A DNA stretch of 64,000 bases from Favolaschia claudopus (lineage: Eukaryota; Basidiomycota; Agaricomycetes; Agaricales; Mycenaceae): the NCBI GenBank assembly GCA_037176885.1, contig JAWWNJ010000003.1, positions 2,728,001 through 2,792,000 on the forward strand, written 5' to 3'. The translations under genes were made by a program, and so were the position numbers. Position 1 is the stretch's first letter, and each line of letters opens with the position of its first letter. This document shows, piece after piece, positions 54,102 to 64,000 of the stretch. The notes under the pieces are model-generated. The model was not told the origin of the DNA and ran no database searches. It saw only the letters and a program-made list of their open reading frames with translations.

Positions 54102-55495
54102 TTAGACAGGAGGAGCACTGGATTTTGAAGAGCGAGGGGAAGAATCGTCGAGTGACTTTTCGTCCGCCGGTAGAGGTCGCTTCCAAAACATCCAGACGCG
54201 GATGATGTCCTAATAGAGTAATTGGTTGTCAACTTCGTATGTACATCGCACCACTACTTGAAAGAAAGAAGAAAAACCTTCTGGGTAGCAAAGACGACGA
54301 CCGCGGTGACGGGGACTGGAGGATAATGAGCGAGGGACAGATTTAAATTAGAGGAAGAGAGGCGTACGTATCGCGAGGACGATGTTCAATGCCGCACCGT
54401 GAGCATCGGAAAACACGAACACTCCGCTCACACTGTGTGTGCAGTCAGTATTGACGGAAAGGAAACGCACAGTAGAACACTATGCACGCACCCAATAGCC
54501 AAAGTTCCGAAGATTGTGAATATCACGACGCGCATGATGATGGACAATGAGTTTCTCATTTTCTTGAACGTTCCCCAATTTCGGCGAAGAGCAACGCAAA
54601 TCGCAACTGTTATCGGCTTGAGAGCGAGAATGGTGTGAGGGAAGAAAATCACGTACTTTCGAGGGCTAACGTGGGGATGAGCAATAATGCAACAATCGCC
54701 GCCGATACTCTGCCGCTGAAAACATAGATGTTAGGGTTGAGTCTATGGCAACCGGTTTCACCTTACAGTGTAGCGCTGTGGCCCTGGATAACAAATTGCT
54801 GAGTGAAAATTGAAGCAATCTACGAAGGCACGCACCAGATGACAGTACATTCCGCTACCAATGAGTTCAACAGACCCAGAGTTGCGTATTCCGGTCTTGA
54901 TAGAAATGAATGAATATACATTCAGTGAAAGAATTGATACACTTACTGTCCACGCAGCAACGACTATTGCAACCAAAAATGCGTAGGGAAGGATTAAAAG
55001 CTTTGGAAGATTGAGTGAAGATTTGGAACAAAAGGCTTGACTCACCCCAATGATCCATAATCGCTCATACTTTATTTTCTTGCTCAAAACAGTCTGTACG
55101 CTGAACCAGATCTTGATGTAAGATCAGAATGTGAGGTCGAGAGCGGGGATAAATTTAGTACTTGAGCAATCAGGCCGAACGCCGTCGCCGCGTTCAGGGA
55201 AGGGATGCCCTGAAACATATATCAGGAAATAAGCCCGGGGCAAAATGAAGGAAGGACGACGCACGTAGATGAGACCTGATTGAGCTAAGCAGACTCCAAA
55301 CGAGGGCTTGGGATTGTTGAGTTGTCCGGAGAACAGCAGCAGCGAGTACGAGACAGTCGATACGATCCATGCTGTGAAAAAGTTTTGCCATGTGGCATTG
55401 CGCGGGGCGCGGCTCGACAACGTCGTGGTCAAGACCAGGGCACAACTCCCCACGAAACCCAGCATTTGAAGGGTCAAAAAGAGGTCGATCAACAT
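54102..55495 (-). CDS. Seven-transmembrane protein of an agaric receptor-like family
   Basis: Eleven exons join in frame to 286 residues: 55495-55265, 55209-55162, 55111-55046, 55000-54947, 54895-54836, 54783-54767, 54715-54657, 54606-54492, 54432-54368, 54315-54278 and 54209-54102. Exon 6 is 17 nt. Seven hydrophobic spans are visible, for example LIDLFLTLQMLGFVGSCALV, FTAWIVSTVSYSLLLFSG, LLILPYAFLVAIVVAAWT, VSAAIVALLLIPTLALE and SIIMRVVIFTIFGTLAIG. Family blocks that I recall from agaric 7TM proteins are NATWQNFFTAWIVSTVSYSL, PSFGVCLAQSGLIYGIPSLN, the basic loop RRNWGTFKKMRNS and the C-terminal tail KDIIRVWMFWKR. The tail ends Ser-rich. A receptor role is inferred from topology only; ligand unknown. 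Confidence 0.85.
54767..54783 (-). other. 17-nt microexon of the 7TM gene
   Basis: Encodes GHSATL in the loop before the fifth span. Bounded by ATCCAG and GTAAGG; it brings phase 0 to phase 2 as required by the next exon. Confidence 0.55.
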
Positions 55496-56406
55496 CTTAT
55501 GGTGGAGAGCCGTCGAAGGACCAGCCTCCCCTTCACGATGATGAGTGCGCGTGCAGTGAGGGCGGAAACGCCGGATGTGATGTGAGACGCACTCGAAACA
55601 AGGGCAGGCACGCCTGCTTCAAAGAGAGACATAATGAAAGCAGACACGGACTCAAGAGCCGCCGTACGCCAGGTACGCTCGCGTCAGCGCGAAAGTCGAA
55701 AGGACGTAGAGGGAGAAGGAGAAGAGGGATCGAAGACGCCCGATACCCGAACCGAGGCACCTTTGGTGATCTCTGACATCGACATGATTGCCAAGCAACC
55801 TCCTTCTGTTACCGCAACAAATGGAATATTCCCAGCTGAAAACGCAAGGTTCCGGACACACTGACCCTCCCTGAATGCACTCCCGAATCCTGGTCGAAAA
55901 ATGGGTGAGATAACGTTGGCGGCGGGCGGGGCGGGGCCAAAAGCACATGCGTCGGTAGACTCGGTACAGTAGCCGCGACACCGTGTTGACAAGATATCAG
56001 TGCAGATCAGATATGTTTGATCTCTTTGTCAACAAAGTGATAGGCGACACAGCGAAGGGACCTGGTTACCGCTATAGCTCGCGCTTTTTCAGAATTGCGT
56101 TGTATTTTCGCTGAACGAAACTGAGAAAGTGAGGGCTGCCTTTTGGATTCTTGAAGTTCCTTGACGGGAGTTTCCAAAAATGGATATGTGGTTTGGCAAC
56201 GTTTGGTTGATGCGATCATTTTCTCTTCTCCTCAAGCTCTGTTCAAGCCTGCCCCTGGAGTCCCGGGACTGGAACGTTGAACATCCTCCCGACTTAATTC
56301 CTTGTTTCTACGCGGACGAAATGAGCCTCAGAGTCCTTGAGAGAGATCCAACTGGCCGGACAAGTAGTGGCGTCAGTGCTGGCAGCGAATATGCGGTTGA
56401 GGTTCA
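55496..56406. other. Intergenic between divergent genes
   Basis: Promoter space of the 7TM gene (minus) and the RUS-family gene (plus). A frame at 56180-56410 (MSLRVLERDPTGRTS within it) may belong to an upstream exon of the latter, but I could not join it in phase. Confidence 0.3.
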
Positions 56407-58097
56407 ATGATTAATATTGTTCATATGGACAAGAGGCTGATTTTCAGGACGCTGCAGAGATCACTAGACTCAGCCTCCCACACGAAGAACTCTTTCTATA
56501 CTCAGCTCGTGGACTTTGCAGTAAAGGTATTTCTACCCGAAGGGTATCCTAACAGCGTTTCCGGAGGTAAGTCTTATCCACACAGCTTTAACAGTAAACT
56601 CGAACAGAAGCGTAATCTACCTCAGATTACCTTCAGTAATAGACATTTCTCCGAATGATAGCTCGGGGTTCACTCATCAAGCGGCAGATATCAAGTTTTC
56701 AACGCCCTACAAGCCTTCTGTAGCTCACTTGCAGGGTTGCTGTCTTCAAGAGCTCTACTCGAAGGTATTTCTCATCGAACAGGTCGAAACGCACTCTGAC
56801 GCCGGCTCGAGGATTCGGGGTCGGCAACGCGAACGCTTCAGCCACGCATGCACTCCTCTTGACCGTTTTGCAAGATTTCTTCAGTCGCATCACCAGTATG
56901 CATCCATCTCAATCGCCTTTATTCAATCATCCCAAACCTAATCACACAATCCAGCGATATGCGCAGCTTACATAGTCGGCCCATCGCTATCGCCCGAAGC
57001 CAAGACCTTCCGCCTCCTGGCAGACGTTTGCAATGATGCCGCGATCATCCTCGACACACTGTCTCCGCTATTCAACTCCCCCGCGCTACCTATCAAGCTT
57101 CCTGGCGCTCGTGTTGCCGCTTTGTGTCTCAGCGGCGCGCTTCGCGCCATGTGTGGTATCGCTGCTGGTGGATCGAAAGCGGCCTTGACCATGCACTTTG
57201 CGACCCCAGTGAGCGGCGCCGGCGACATCGGTGACCTGAACGCTAAAGACAGTAGCAAAGAGACTGTTCTGGCTCTTCTCGGTATGCTGGTAGGCTTCCG
57301 ATTGCCTTGAACTTCGTCTTTGAATCCTACCCCCTTGCAAGGCTGGAAGCTTGATAGTGCCATATCTCACCACACCGATGGCAACTTATTCTGTTCTGTT
57401 CGCTCTCGTCGGTCTCCATCTCGCGCTCAACTATCTCGGTGTTCGCGGCGTCGTTATGCGTTCGCTCAATCGGCAGCGCACCACACTGGCCTGGGATGCC
57501 TATCGTGAATCCGCCGACACTAAAGTCCCTTCGCCTACTAATGTGGCGGAACTCGAGCGGATCTTCCAGCGCCCGGACTTATTGCGGGAAGTGAAGACCA
57601 ACAGCGTCGCAGGGGTTTGCACAATCGGCTCATCGCTCAACGATGTTTTGCGCGGCTCAACCATTCCTCCGATACTTCTGCAGCACATGAAGAACGATCA
57701 ATACGTTCTTTGGTTTGAACACACTTGTCTCATGCCGCGCCCAACTCAGGCTGGCCAACACGACCTACGTCCGGGCGCTGTTCATCTTCACATCTGCCTG
57801 AAAGAGGGAAACTCTACTGTCGATCAGCTCAAAGGATGGGTTCATGCTGTTGAAGTTGGGAAGATGCTACTTCTACAACAGCGCGCTTCTTTTCCGCGGC
57901 CTGGACCTGCTGAAATAATACTTGCGGCGCATCGTCGTGTTGATCCACTTTTCCCTCGCTTCCTGGATGGGCTGAAAACTGTAGGATGGAACACAACGGA
58001 CGCTGTACTCCTCCCCGGCTCTCCCCGCGCTCTCATTGTTTCCATAGAGGCCGACGTAGATTCGAACTTACCCCTGGACGCAAAGAAGGAGAACTGA
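56407..58097 (+). CDS. RUS (root UVB sensitive)/DUF647 family protein
   Basis: Six exons (56407-56566, 56626-56635, 56688-56764, 56812-56895, 56955-57289, 57342-58097) give 473 residues. Family blocks appear in order: FAVKVFLPEGYPNSVSGDYL, YQVFNALQAFCSSLAGLLSS, FGVGNANASATHALLLTVLQ, AKTFRLLADVCNDAAIILDT, GALRAMCGIAAGGSKAALTM, GDIGDLNAKDSSKETVLALL and MATYSVLFALVGLHLALNYL. This is the conserved DUF647 core of RUS proteins (human C16orf58 relatives), hydrophobic and membrane-associated, with unclear biochemistry. Exon 2 is only 10 nt and supplies DYLQ. The N-terminus before FYTQLVDF is not settled: another exon may lie upstream of 56407. The C-terminal 250 residues are the usual extension in fungi. 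Intact. Confidence 0.88.
56626..56635 (+). other. 10-nt microexon (DYLQ)
   Basis: attaccttca between CTCAG and GTAATA. It joins phase 1 to phase 2 and restores SGDYLQYQVFNAL, where family members have PDYL-YQ. Leaving it out breaks the frame. Confidence 0.75.
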
Positions 58098-60801
58098 ATC
58101 AATCTTCTTTCTAGTATGCACAATTCTGGTACGTACGTATTATCTTGTTGACGGAGACACTCCCCAGGACAGATCATCTCTCAGGTTCATGTTAAGAATA
58201 CATACGTTGCACGCGAGTATGTCGGTACCGAAAACTGCAGTGCAATTCTCCGTATTTGTTCCGCCACTGTTGTGTGCTGGATGGAGCTCCAAAGGTATTG
58301 TTTTTGATTCCGCGGAATGGATGATCATGACAAGTGACACGGCGGTGCCCGAGCTTAATTCTTCTTTGTCTTTGCTCCTCTTGCTTTCTTTCGTATGTTA
58401 TTGCAGGCTTTGCATCTGCGTTACGCTAGCGCTGCTGCTTCCTGATTCCCCGCATTTGTTCATCTAATTCTAAAGCTGTCGAATCGAGGTCACGGGTTGC
58501 GATTTTGCTTCCTCGACTTTTCCAAATTGGGTGCTTCAATGGGGCACAAGAATACGCGTATATTTTGTTTCCTCGCGGGCTGGCAACGAAAGAGCTGGCT
58601 GGACACAGGGAGCATTTACTTGGTGATGATGTGTCATTGGCTGGTTCGCTTAAGGCACTTTTCAACTCTAATCTGCGGACCCAGCCTCTCGTTCCTGAGG
58701 CATAACTTCGGAAAAGAGCATCCTGTACGCCACGAAGTCTGGGAGGAGTCCAAAACGGACTTCGAGTAAGTATAGGCGCGTCATTCGTCCTATTCTTACC
58801 ACCTCGATTTCTGTGGTCCTCAAACGTCGAGTGTCTGATTTTGCCTCGATGGCATATCTTCGGAAACATCATATATCTGGGTTACTTCCACGCGAGCGTA
58901 GCTCGTTGTGTCTCGAGGGTCCCCACGTTCATTATCTGGAGATTAGATTCTCGCTAGGAACGAGGCTTATCACCGACGTGCTGTGACTCAAACACTGACA
59001 AAATCTCGCCCCCAGTAGAGCAGAACATCCCATCGATGTCAGCAGGCCAGCTACATCGGGTTTACACGGAGATCCTCTGCAGTCAATCTACTCAATACAG
59101 CCAACTCGAAAGACGGAAAGTACGCTAAACTCTGTTTCCCCGCACTGGTTTAGGATCCGTGTATCCCCATCCGGGGCACGCGTTCTCTCGACGCGTTCCA
59201 TCTTCGACCAGGACCTCGGACACCCGCTATCCAATCTGTGTCGGTCGGTCATCGCTCGCGTTCATGGCGCCCTCGGTCCGAGTCTGCGACGCATCCACGT
59301 AAACGGGAACAACGTCAACAAGTAACATCCGATCGCTGAACGAATTCTCTAGACTCGGAAGCAGAAAGCAATTGCAATAAAGCTCAAACCGTCGCAACCG
59401 CTCGAGGACAATAAATTTGATGGCGTCTCGAACTCGATCCATTCAACAATCTACGCGTGCATGGGCGGCCCCGAATTCGTGCTTCTCCATGTCTGTTAGG
59501 TCTGGGATATCGCGACCAATCAGTGCAGGGGCGCGCTTATTAGAATCGGACTTTTTTTTCTGATGTTCTTCCGGCCACCCAATCGAGGACAGAGCGGAAC
59601 GCCTTCATCAAATATGCATGCTAATATTCTGATTTTCGGACTATAGTGCTGCACCAAGGGATCTAGACCTCTGGCGCTTTATCTTCGAATCCCATTCTTT
59701 TCCGCTCCGCGAAGTGGAAACAGGAAAGGCGCTCCACTTTCTAGCAACTCTTCAGGACAATGACTAGTACACCTCGGATAGTACATGCTTAACTAACGAT
59801 TTCTCCCGTTTACAAACCTCAAACTACTTATCCTCGAAATCGGATGCTAGGAAGACAATTAGACAATACTCGATGTCATTGCTCCAAGCCTCGAACGTTT
59901 CTGGAGTCTCCCTCAGTCCTGAGCTCTCTCGCCGCTGCCAGTCCATCGCATGCGGTGTGGCAACCATTTCGCACGTCGCCCGCATTCCTCATGCAAAATA
60001 TCACAGATACTTGCCATGCCGTGTTTCAATCTTACATAGCAGAAGTTTGCGCTGAGTCTTCTACAGCTGCCGCTCCGTCGGTCTGAGTTCCAACCTAGAT
60101 GAGAAGTAGGCGTTGTGCCCAAGTTGTGCCTGCCAGTGCCTGCCCCACCAATTCACGATGAATATTGAATGAATCTGAATCAACACAACTTGAACAAACT
60201 TGTCGACGCAGAGATATTAGAATTACTACGTACAGCGGTAATACACTCAACTACTATATACACTTTTTGTTTTGCTTCATTCTGTCCTGAAGAAAGAAAA
60301 CATGGACGATATGTACCCCGCTACACCCAACTATTGTACAAGGACAGTGAATAGCAAGTAGATAACAGAAACAGAAGCAACGACAAATATCGTACACAGC
60401 AGGGGTTGGATCGTATTGAGATGAGGATACAAGAGCGAGCAGGCAGCGACGAACGACGACAGATCAGGCGAGAGCCATTTTGCGATGGATAAGTGGATGC
60501 CAAAGACGATGGCAAGATGAGGGGCATAAAGGGCATAGGCATGAGCATAGATTATTTCATGTGATCCCGCTGGTGCGAGCAAGAAAGGAAGATGAGAGGA
60601 GGTCGCGAACAAGCCAACGGTGTGGTATTGAGGACGAGAAGAGAGAGGCGCGGGCGGCGTGACTTTGTCGTGACGGAGGCGCATTAGTCGGGAATGAGAA
60701 GAGAGAGGGGTAACGGGAGTCGATTGGGTATCGTCGTCGTCGCAATCATCGTGGGCATGGCATCGCAGAAGCGCATCATTCGTCGAAACGAAAGCATGCC
60801 C
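58098..60801. other. Gene-poor intergenic stretch
   Basis: I see no gene, repeat or RNA gene that I can support in 2.7 kb. Frames at 58426-58872 (minus), 59227-59442 (minus) and 59844-60086 (plus) show no family resemblance. The right end should carry the 3' UTR of the bHLH gene. Confidence 0.35.
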
Positions 60802-63800
60802 TCAGACGTCCATGCCGTCGTCGCTCAAATCACTCTCCTCCTCATCCTCCTCCACCTTCTTGACCTTTCTCTTCGTGGGGCTCTTTGTCTTCACCCCCTT
60901 CTCCGACGCAGCCCCATTAGTCCTCTTCGTCTTCCTGCCCCTTTCCCTCTTCCCCGGCAGCTCGACATCTGGCGAGTCAATGTCCCCGCCATCCACGTCC
61001 ATGCCCATGCCCATGCCAAGACCCATCCCCATGCCCATACCATCCCCGCTCTCATCATCGCCCTCCGGCATCGAAGCCAGCAGGCCGTTGGCGTGAGCGC
61101 CCCAGCCGCCACCGAGGCCGAGATCAAGTGAAGGTGGCGACGCGCTCCCTGCTGATGACCCCCGAAAGGACTTGAGTTGTTCCTCCAGCTCGCGATTTCG
61201 TGCGCCCTGCGCTGCGACGAGCTGCTGGAGGTATCTGTGTGCAAGTAGACGACGTCAGTATATGTACGAGAAGGTCCACTCATACGATGGGGACGAACCT
61301 GATATACTCGACACTCTTCCGCAAAATCATCCCCTTGTTAGCCTTGACGACGCCCGCGTCCTTCGCATCCTTGCTGTCATCGTCGACCTCCTTTTTGGTT
61401 CCTGCAAAATGTGTTTCAGCATCAGCATCCACATCTTCTATGTTATGTAGACGCGAAGGAAGGCGATGACGGCAACGGTGGGCAAAACAGAAGAAGGCGG
61501 ATCAACCGTCGCCCCGTACCCCGCATCTTCGCTCGCTAACAAAGCCACGTTTCGCGGGGAAGAAGCAGAAGCGCCTCGCTAACATGTTAGGCGACGCCCG
61601 CTCTACCGCCGCCCCAGCGCTCGTGGCTTTCGCTTTCCAGATTCCTCATTAGAAGCAAGGATGAGGTGAGAGCTCCAGACCGCGCCAAGGTTGGTCGCCT
61701 GGACCTGCTCGCAATCCTCAAAAGCAAGGAGTCGCTGCCCGCCAATCCACCTTCAGCACACGCCGCCGAGACCGCGCTCCATTTCAACGGGGAAAAAAGG
61801 CCAATCCACAAGTAACACCAAATCTCTGTAGGCAAGATAGACAAGTAACTCACCGCTAGGCAAAACAAGCGGCCACTCTCCTCCACTCGCAGCAGTAGTA
61901 GGCGACAAAAGGGCGTCGTCCGGCGACCCGGGGGAGTGCGGTTGTCCCTGGTTTTGATTTTGTCCGCCAGTGACTGCGGGAGAGGGAAGAAAAGCACCGA
62001 ATTAAGCTGTGAAGAGGAAAAGTAGTAGAATGACGAAGTAACTCACCCGCTCCACCCTCAAGCATACACTCCGGGATGAGTGTCGCCAATTCGCTAATCT
62101 TCTCATTGATGTTATCCCGCCGCCGCCGCTCGACGGCGTTATGGCTCTCGCGCCGCCGGCGTCGCTTTTCGTTGGCGAGTACAGAGGCTTTGGATTCTGT
62201 TGAAAGGGCAAGCGTAGATAGAAAGCAGAGTAGATTAGCACAAGAACACAAAGAATCGTCAGCAAATCAGCCTCTACGTGAAGAAAAAAGAAGAAACTCA
62301 CCAACTTTACCCTCCGCCGCCGACCCATTCGCATTCCCCCCACTACCGCCGTTCCCGTTCCCCCCACTCGCACCATTACTCGCGTTCGCGCCATTCCCAT
62401 TCGAGCCCCCAGCGCCGCCACCGCTCCCATTCCCAGGCATCCCAATCCCGCCCATACTCCCCGGCATCCCCGTCAAACTCCCCACACTCGCAAACGACCC
62501 GCTCATCCCCGCCCCGCCCAAACTCCCGGGCATCCCACCCAAGCTCCCGGGCATCCCGCCAATGCTCCCGAAGGACCCAGGCATACCGCCGCCCATCCCG
62601 CCCATGCCTCCCATGCCGCCCATGTTCCCCAAGGGCCCGACCCCGCCCATCCCGACGAACCCGCCGTGCAGCCCGTTATGCGCATTGTGCGAGTGGTGGT
62701 GCCGCAGCTCGGGCGGCGCGGGCCCATTATTTGGGTTAGGCCCGCGCAGGTCGAGGCCGCCGAATTTGGACTCGACGGGGCTGCCGTAGGAGCCGGGGTG
62801 GCCGTTGTAGAGGTGGTGGGAGTGGGATGGGGGGAAGTGCGGTGAGTTGAGGGAGTGCGGGGAGTTGAGTGAGTTGGCGGTGTTGGCGTGGGAGGTGGAG
62901 GTAGAGGAGGAGGTGGAGAGGGAGGGGAGGGAGGAGAGTGATGAGAGGGAGGGGAGAGAGTCGGGGGTTGGGTGCGGGTTGTATTCGCTGTGAAGGAAAT
63001 GGGTGAGTAAAGAGAAGATAAGGATAAGGTGTGAAAAAATTCGAAAAATGAAAAGAATGCAAGAACGTGCGATGTCCGCCGACCTCGCCAACTTTCCGTC
63101 CCCCCATCTCACCCCATCCATAACCAACCCACAAACAAGACCGAACTTGTCCGCGTCGGAGACCGAGAAAGCGCGGACATGTAACAACACGAAACAATTC
63201 GAAGCGGAATAAAATGAAATAAACGAGAGAAAAAAAGACCTCGCATAATCGCGCTTCGTACATCGGTCGTCGCATCGAGATCCTTATCGTATGCTCCCCG
63301 GATCTCACAGGAAACGCCAGCGCGGGCACGACATCGAAACCCGCTCGAGACACTTCCCTGCGCCGGCGTCTCGAGATCCGAAGTGTCGAGGCAGGAATGC
63401 ACTCCTTTTGGGGGGGCATATGCAAGACGATGCACCATCCAGAGAAGATGGGTGAGTCGAACAAAACCAGACCGCGTCGCAACTCGTCGTTGTCGTCTGT
63501 GTGCGGAACATTGACCCGAACGACAACGATCATCGCGTCACGACGCCGACCCAGATCGATCGATCGGGGAAACGCGGGGTATAGGGGAAAAAGGATGTGC
63601 GGGGTGCGGGGTAAAGGGGTGAAAAAAACGAGAGGAAGGAAGAAAGTGGGGATAGGGGCGGAAAAAGCAAAGAGGCACAATGGATGTAGAGAGAGAAATT
63701 GAAAGCGAAAATAATTGCATGAGTGCAAATGCCGAGGCAGAACGAGACGCGACGCAAGTCGCAAGACGAAAAGGGCGCCCCGAGAATCACAAGAAATCCA

Positions 63801-64000
63801 CAGGGAACGAAGCAAAAAGTCTCGAAAAACACAAATCACAAAAACCCACCCATTAACACCGAACCATCCATGGGCAGGAGGTGTATGTGCCTGTGCATAA
63901 GGGCTTCCACGATGGTGAGACGAGCCTAAGCCGGAGCCGGATGAGCTGGGTGCAAGTGTAAGGCAAGAAAACGCATAGCACCATGGCTCCCCGGAATCAC
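60802..64000 (-). CDS. bHLH transcription factor, 5' end beyond the window
   Basis: Exons in the window: 63945-63850, 62987-62302, 62196-62047, 61973-61854, 61401-61299 and 61234-60802; earlier exons lie off the right edge. The basic region and helix 1 are RRRRRESHNAVERRRRDNIN then EKISELATLIPE, with the H-E-R residues that read CACGTG-type E-boxes. Helix 2 is GVVKANKGMILRKSVEYIRY, followed by a leucine-zipper-like LQQLVAAQGARNRELEEQL. The loop between helices is unusually long, about 65 residues, Gly- and Ser-rich, and is built by an extra exon. The N-terminal part is a Gly/Met/Pro/Ser/Asn-rich low-complexity domain (GGMGGMGGMGGGMPGSFG); the C-terminus is basic then acidic (KRKVKKVEEDEEESDLSDD). 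Two introns are long for this genome (452 and 862 nt). Confidence 0.9.

Noticed and set aside
62076..62789. 237-residue plus-strand Pro-rich frame
   Set aside because: It is the antisense of the Gly/Met-rich exon of the bHLH gene, which has matching splice phases and the bHLH motif.
62736..63839. 367-residue minus-strand frame at the right end
   Set aside because: It runs through the 862-nt intron of the bHLH gene in a different frame from the exon and has no family resemblance.
1..64000. CRISPR arrays, bacterial operons, riboswitches
   Set aside because: The DNA is fungal nuclear sequence with introns; no direct-repeat/spacer array was seen.

Overview
The window is nuclear DNA of a mushroom-forming basidiomycete (Agaricomycetes, probably Agaricales). 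This is inferred from intron-rich genes with introns of about 45-60 bases, canonical GT-AG sites with CTRAY-like branch points, and several protein families that I know mainly from agaric genomes. I rebuilt gene models by hand by joining exons in frame. The models given as multi-exon CDS close to a multiple of three with matching splice phases, except where noted.

Layout. 1-5.4 kb is a gene graveyard: a broken SUB2 RNA-helicase fragment, a 1.4-kb stretch dense in splice-site-like signals with no gene, and a broken EST1/SMG7-like fragment. 6.0-9.3 kb (minus) is a 9-exon HECT-like ubiquitin-ligase candidate. 10.3-12.6 kb (plus) is an 11-exon pepsin-like aspartic peptidase whose first catalytic motif reads DLG. 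12.9-14.0 kb (minus) is an acidic repeat protein. 16.9-18.9 kb (minus) holds an Old Yellow Enzyme gene and the 5' part of a phospholipase B gene cut off at an exon end. 19.8-21.7 kb (plus) and 28.5-30.4 kb (minus) are an inverted pair of F-box/LRR-like paralogues, with an acidic protein gene and a decayed, repeat-bearing stretch between them. 31-32 kb (minus) is a phytanoyl-CoA dioxygenase-like gene, followed by a frameshifted BTB relic at 33.5-34 kb.

35-42.7 kb is the most unusual part. A divergent pair, an F-box gene on the minus strand and a Ser/Asp-rich protein carrying a DSDKENQ (KEN-box) motif on the plus strand, is present twice in tandem. A third, shorter relative of the plus-strand gene lies to the left. 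The promoters share a palindrome (TGACTNNAGTC), and the two complete pairs also share TCACGTGTAAACA.

43.1-48.5 kb is another F-box gene whose first intron carries a 4.15-kb DNA transposon with 327-bp terminal inverted repeats, a pogo/CENP-B-type DDE transposase and a second gene. 48.6-52.2 kb is an older element recognisable by degraded inverted ends. 52.9-58.1 kb has a hypothetical protein, an 11-exon seven-transmembrane protein (minus) and a RUS/DUF647 family gene (plus) containing a 10-nt exon. 60.8 kb to the right edge (minus) is a bHLH transcription factor that continues outside the window.

Theme. Five F-box genes, a HECT-like gene and a BTB relic point to a locus where ubiquitin-ligase components duplicate and die. 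Mobile elements and relics fill much of the rest.
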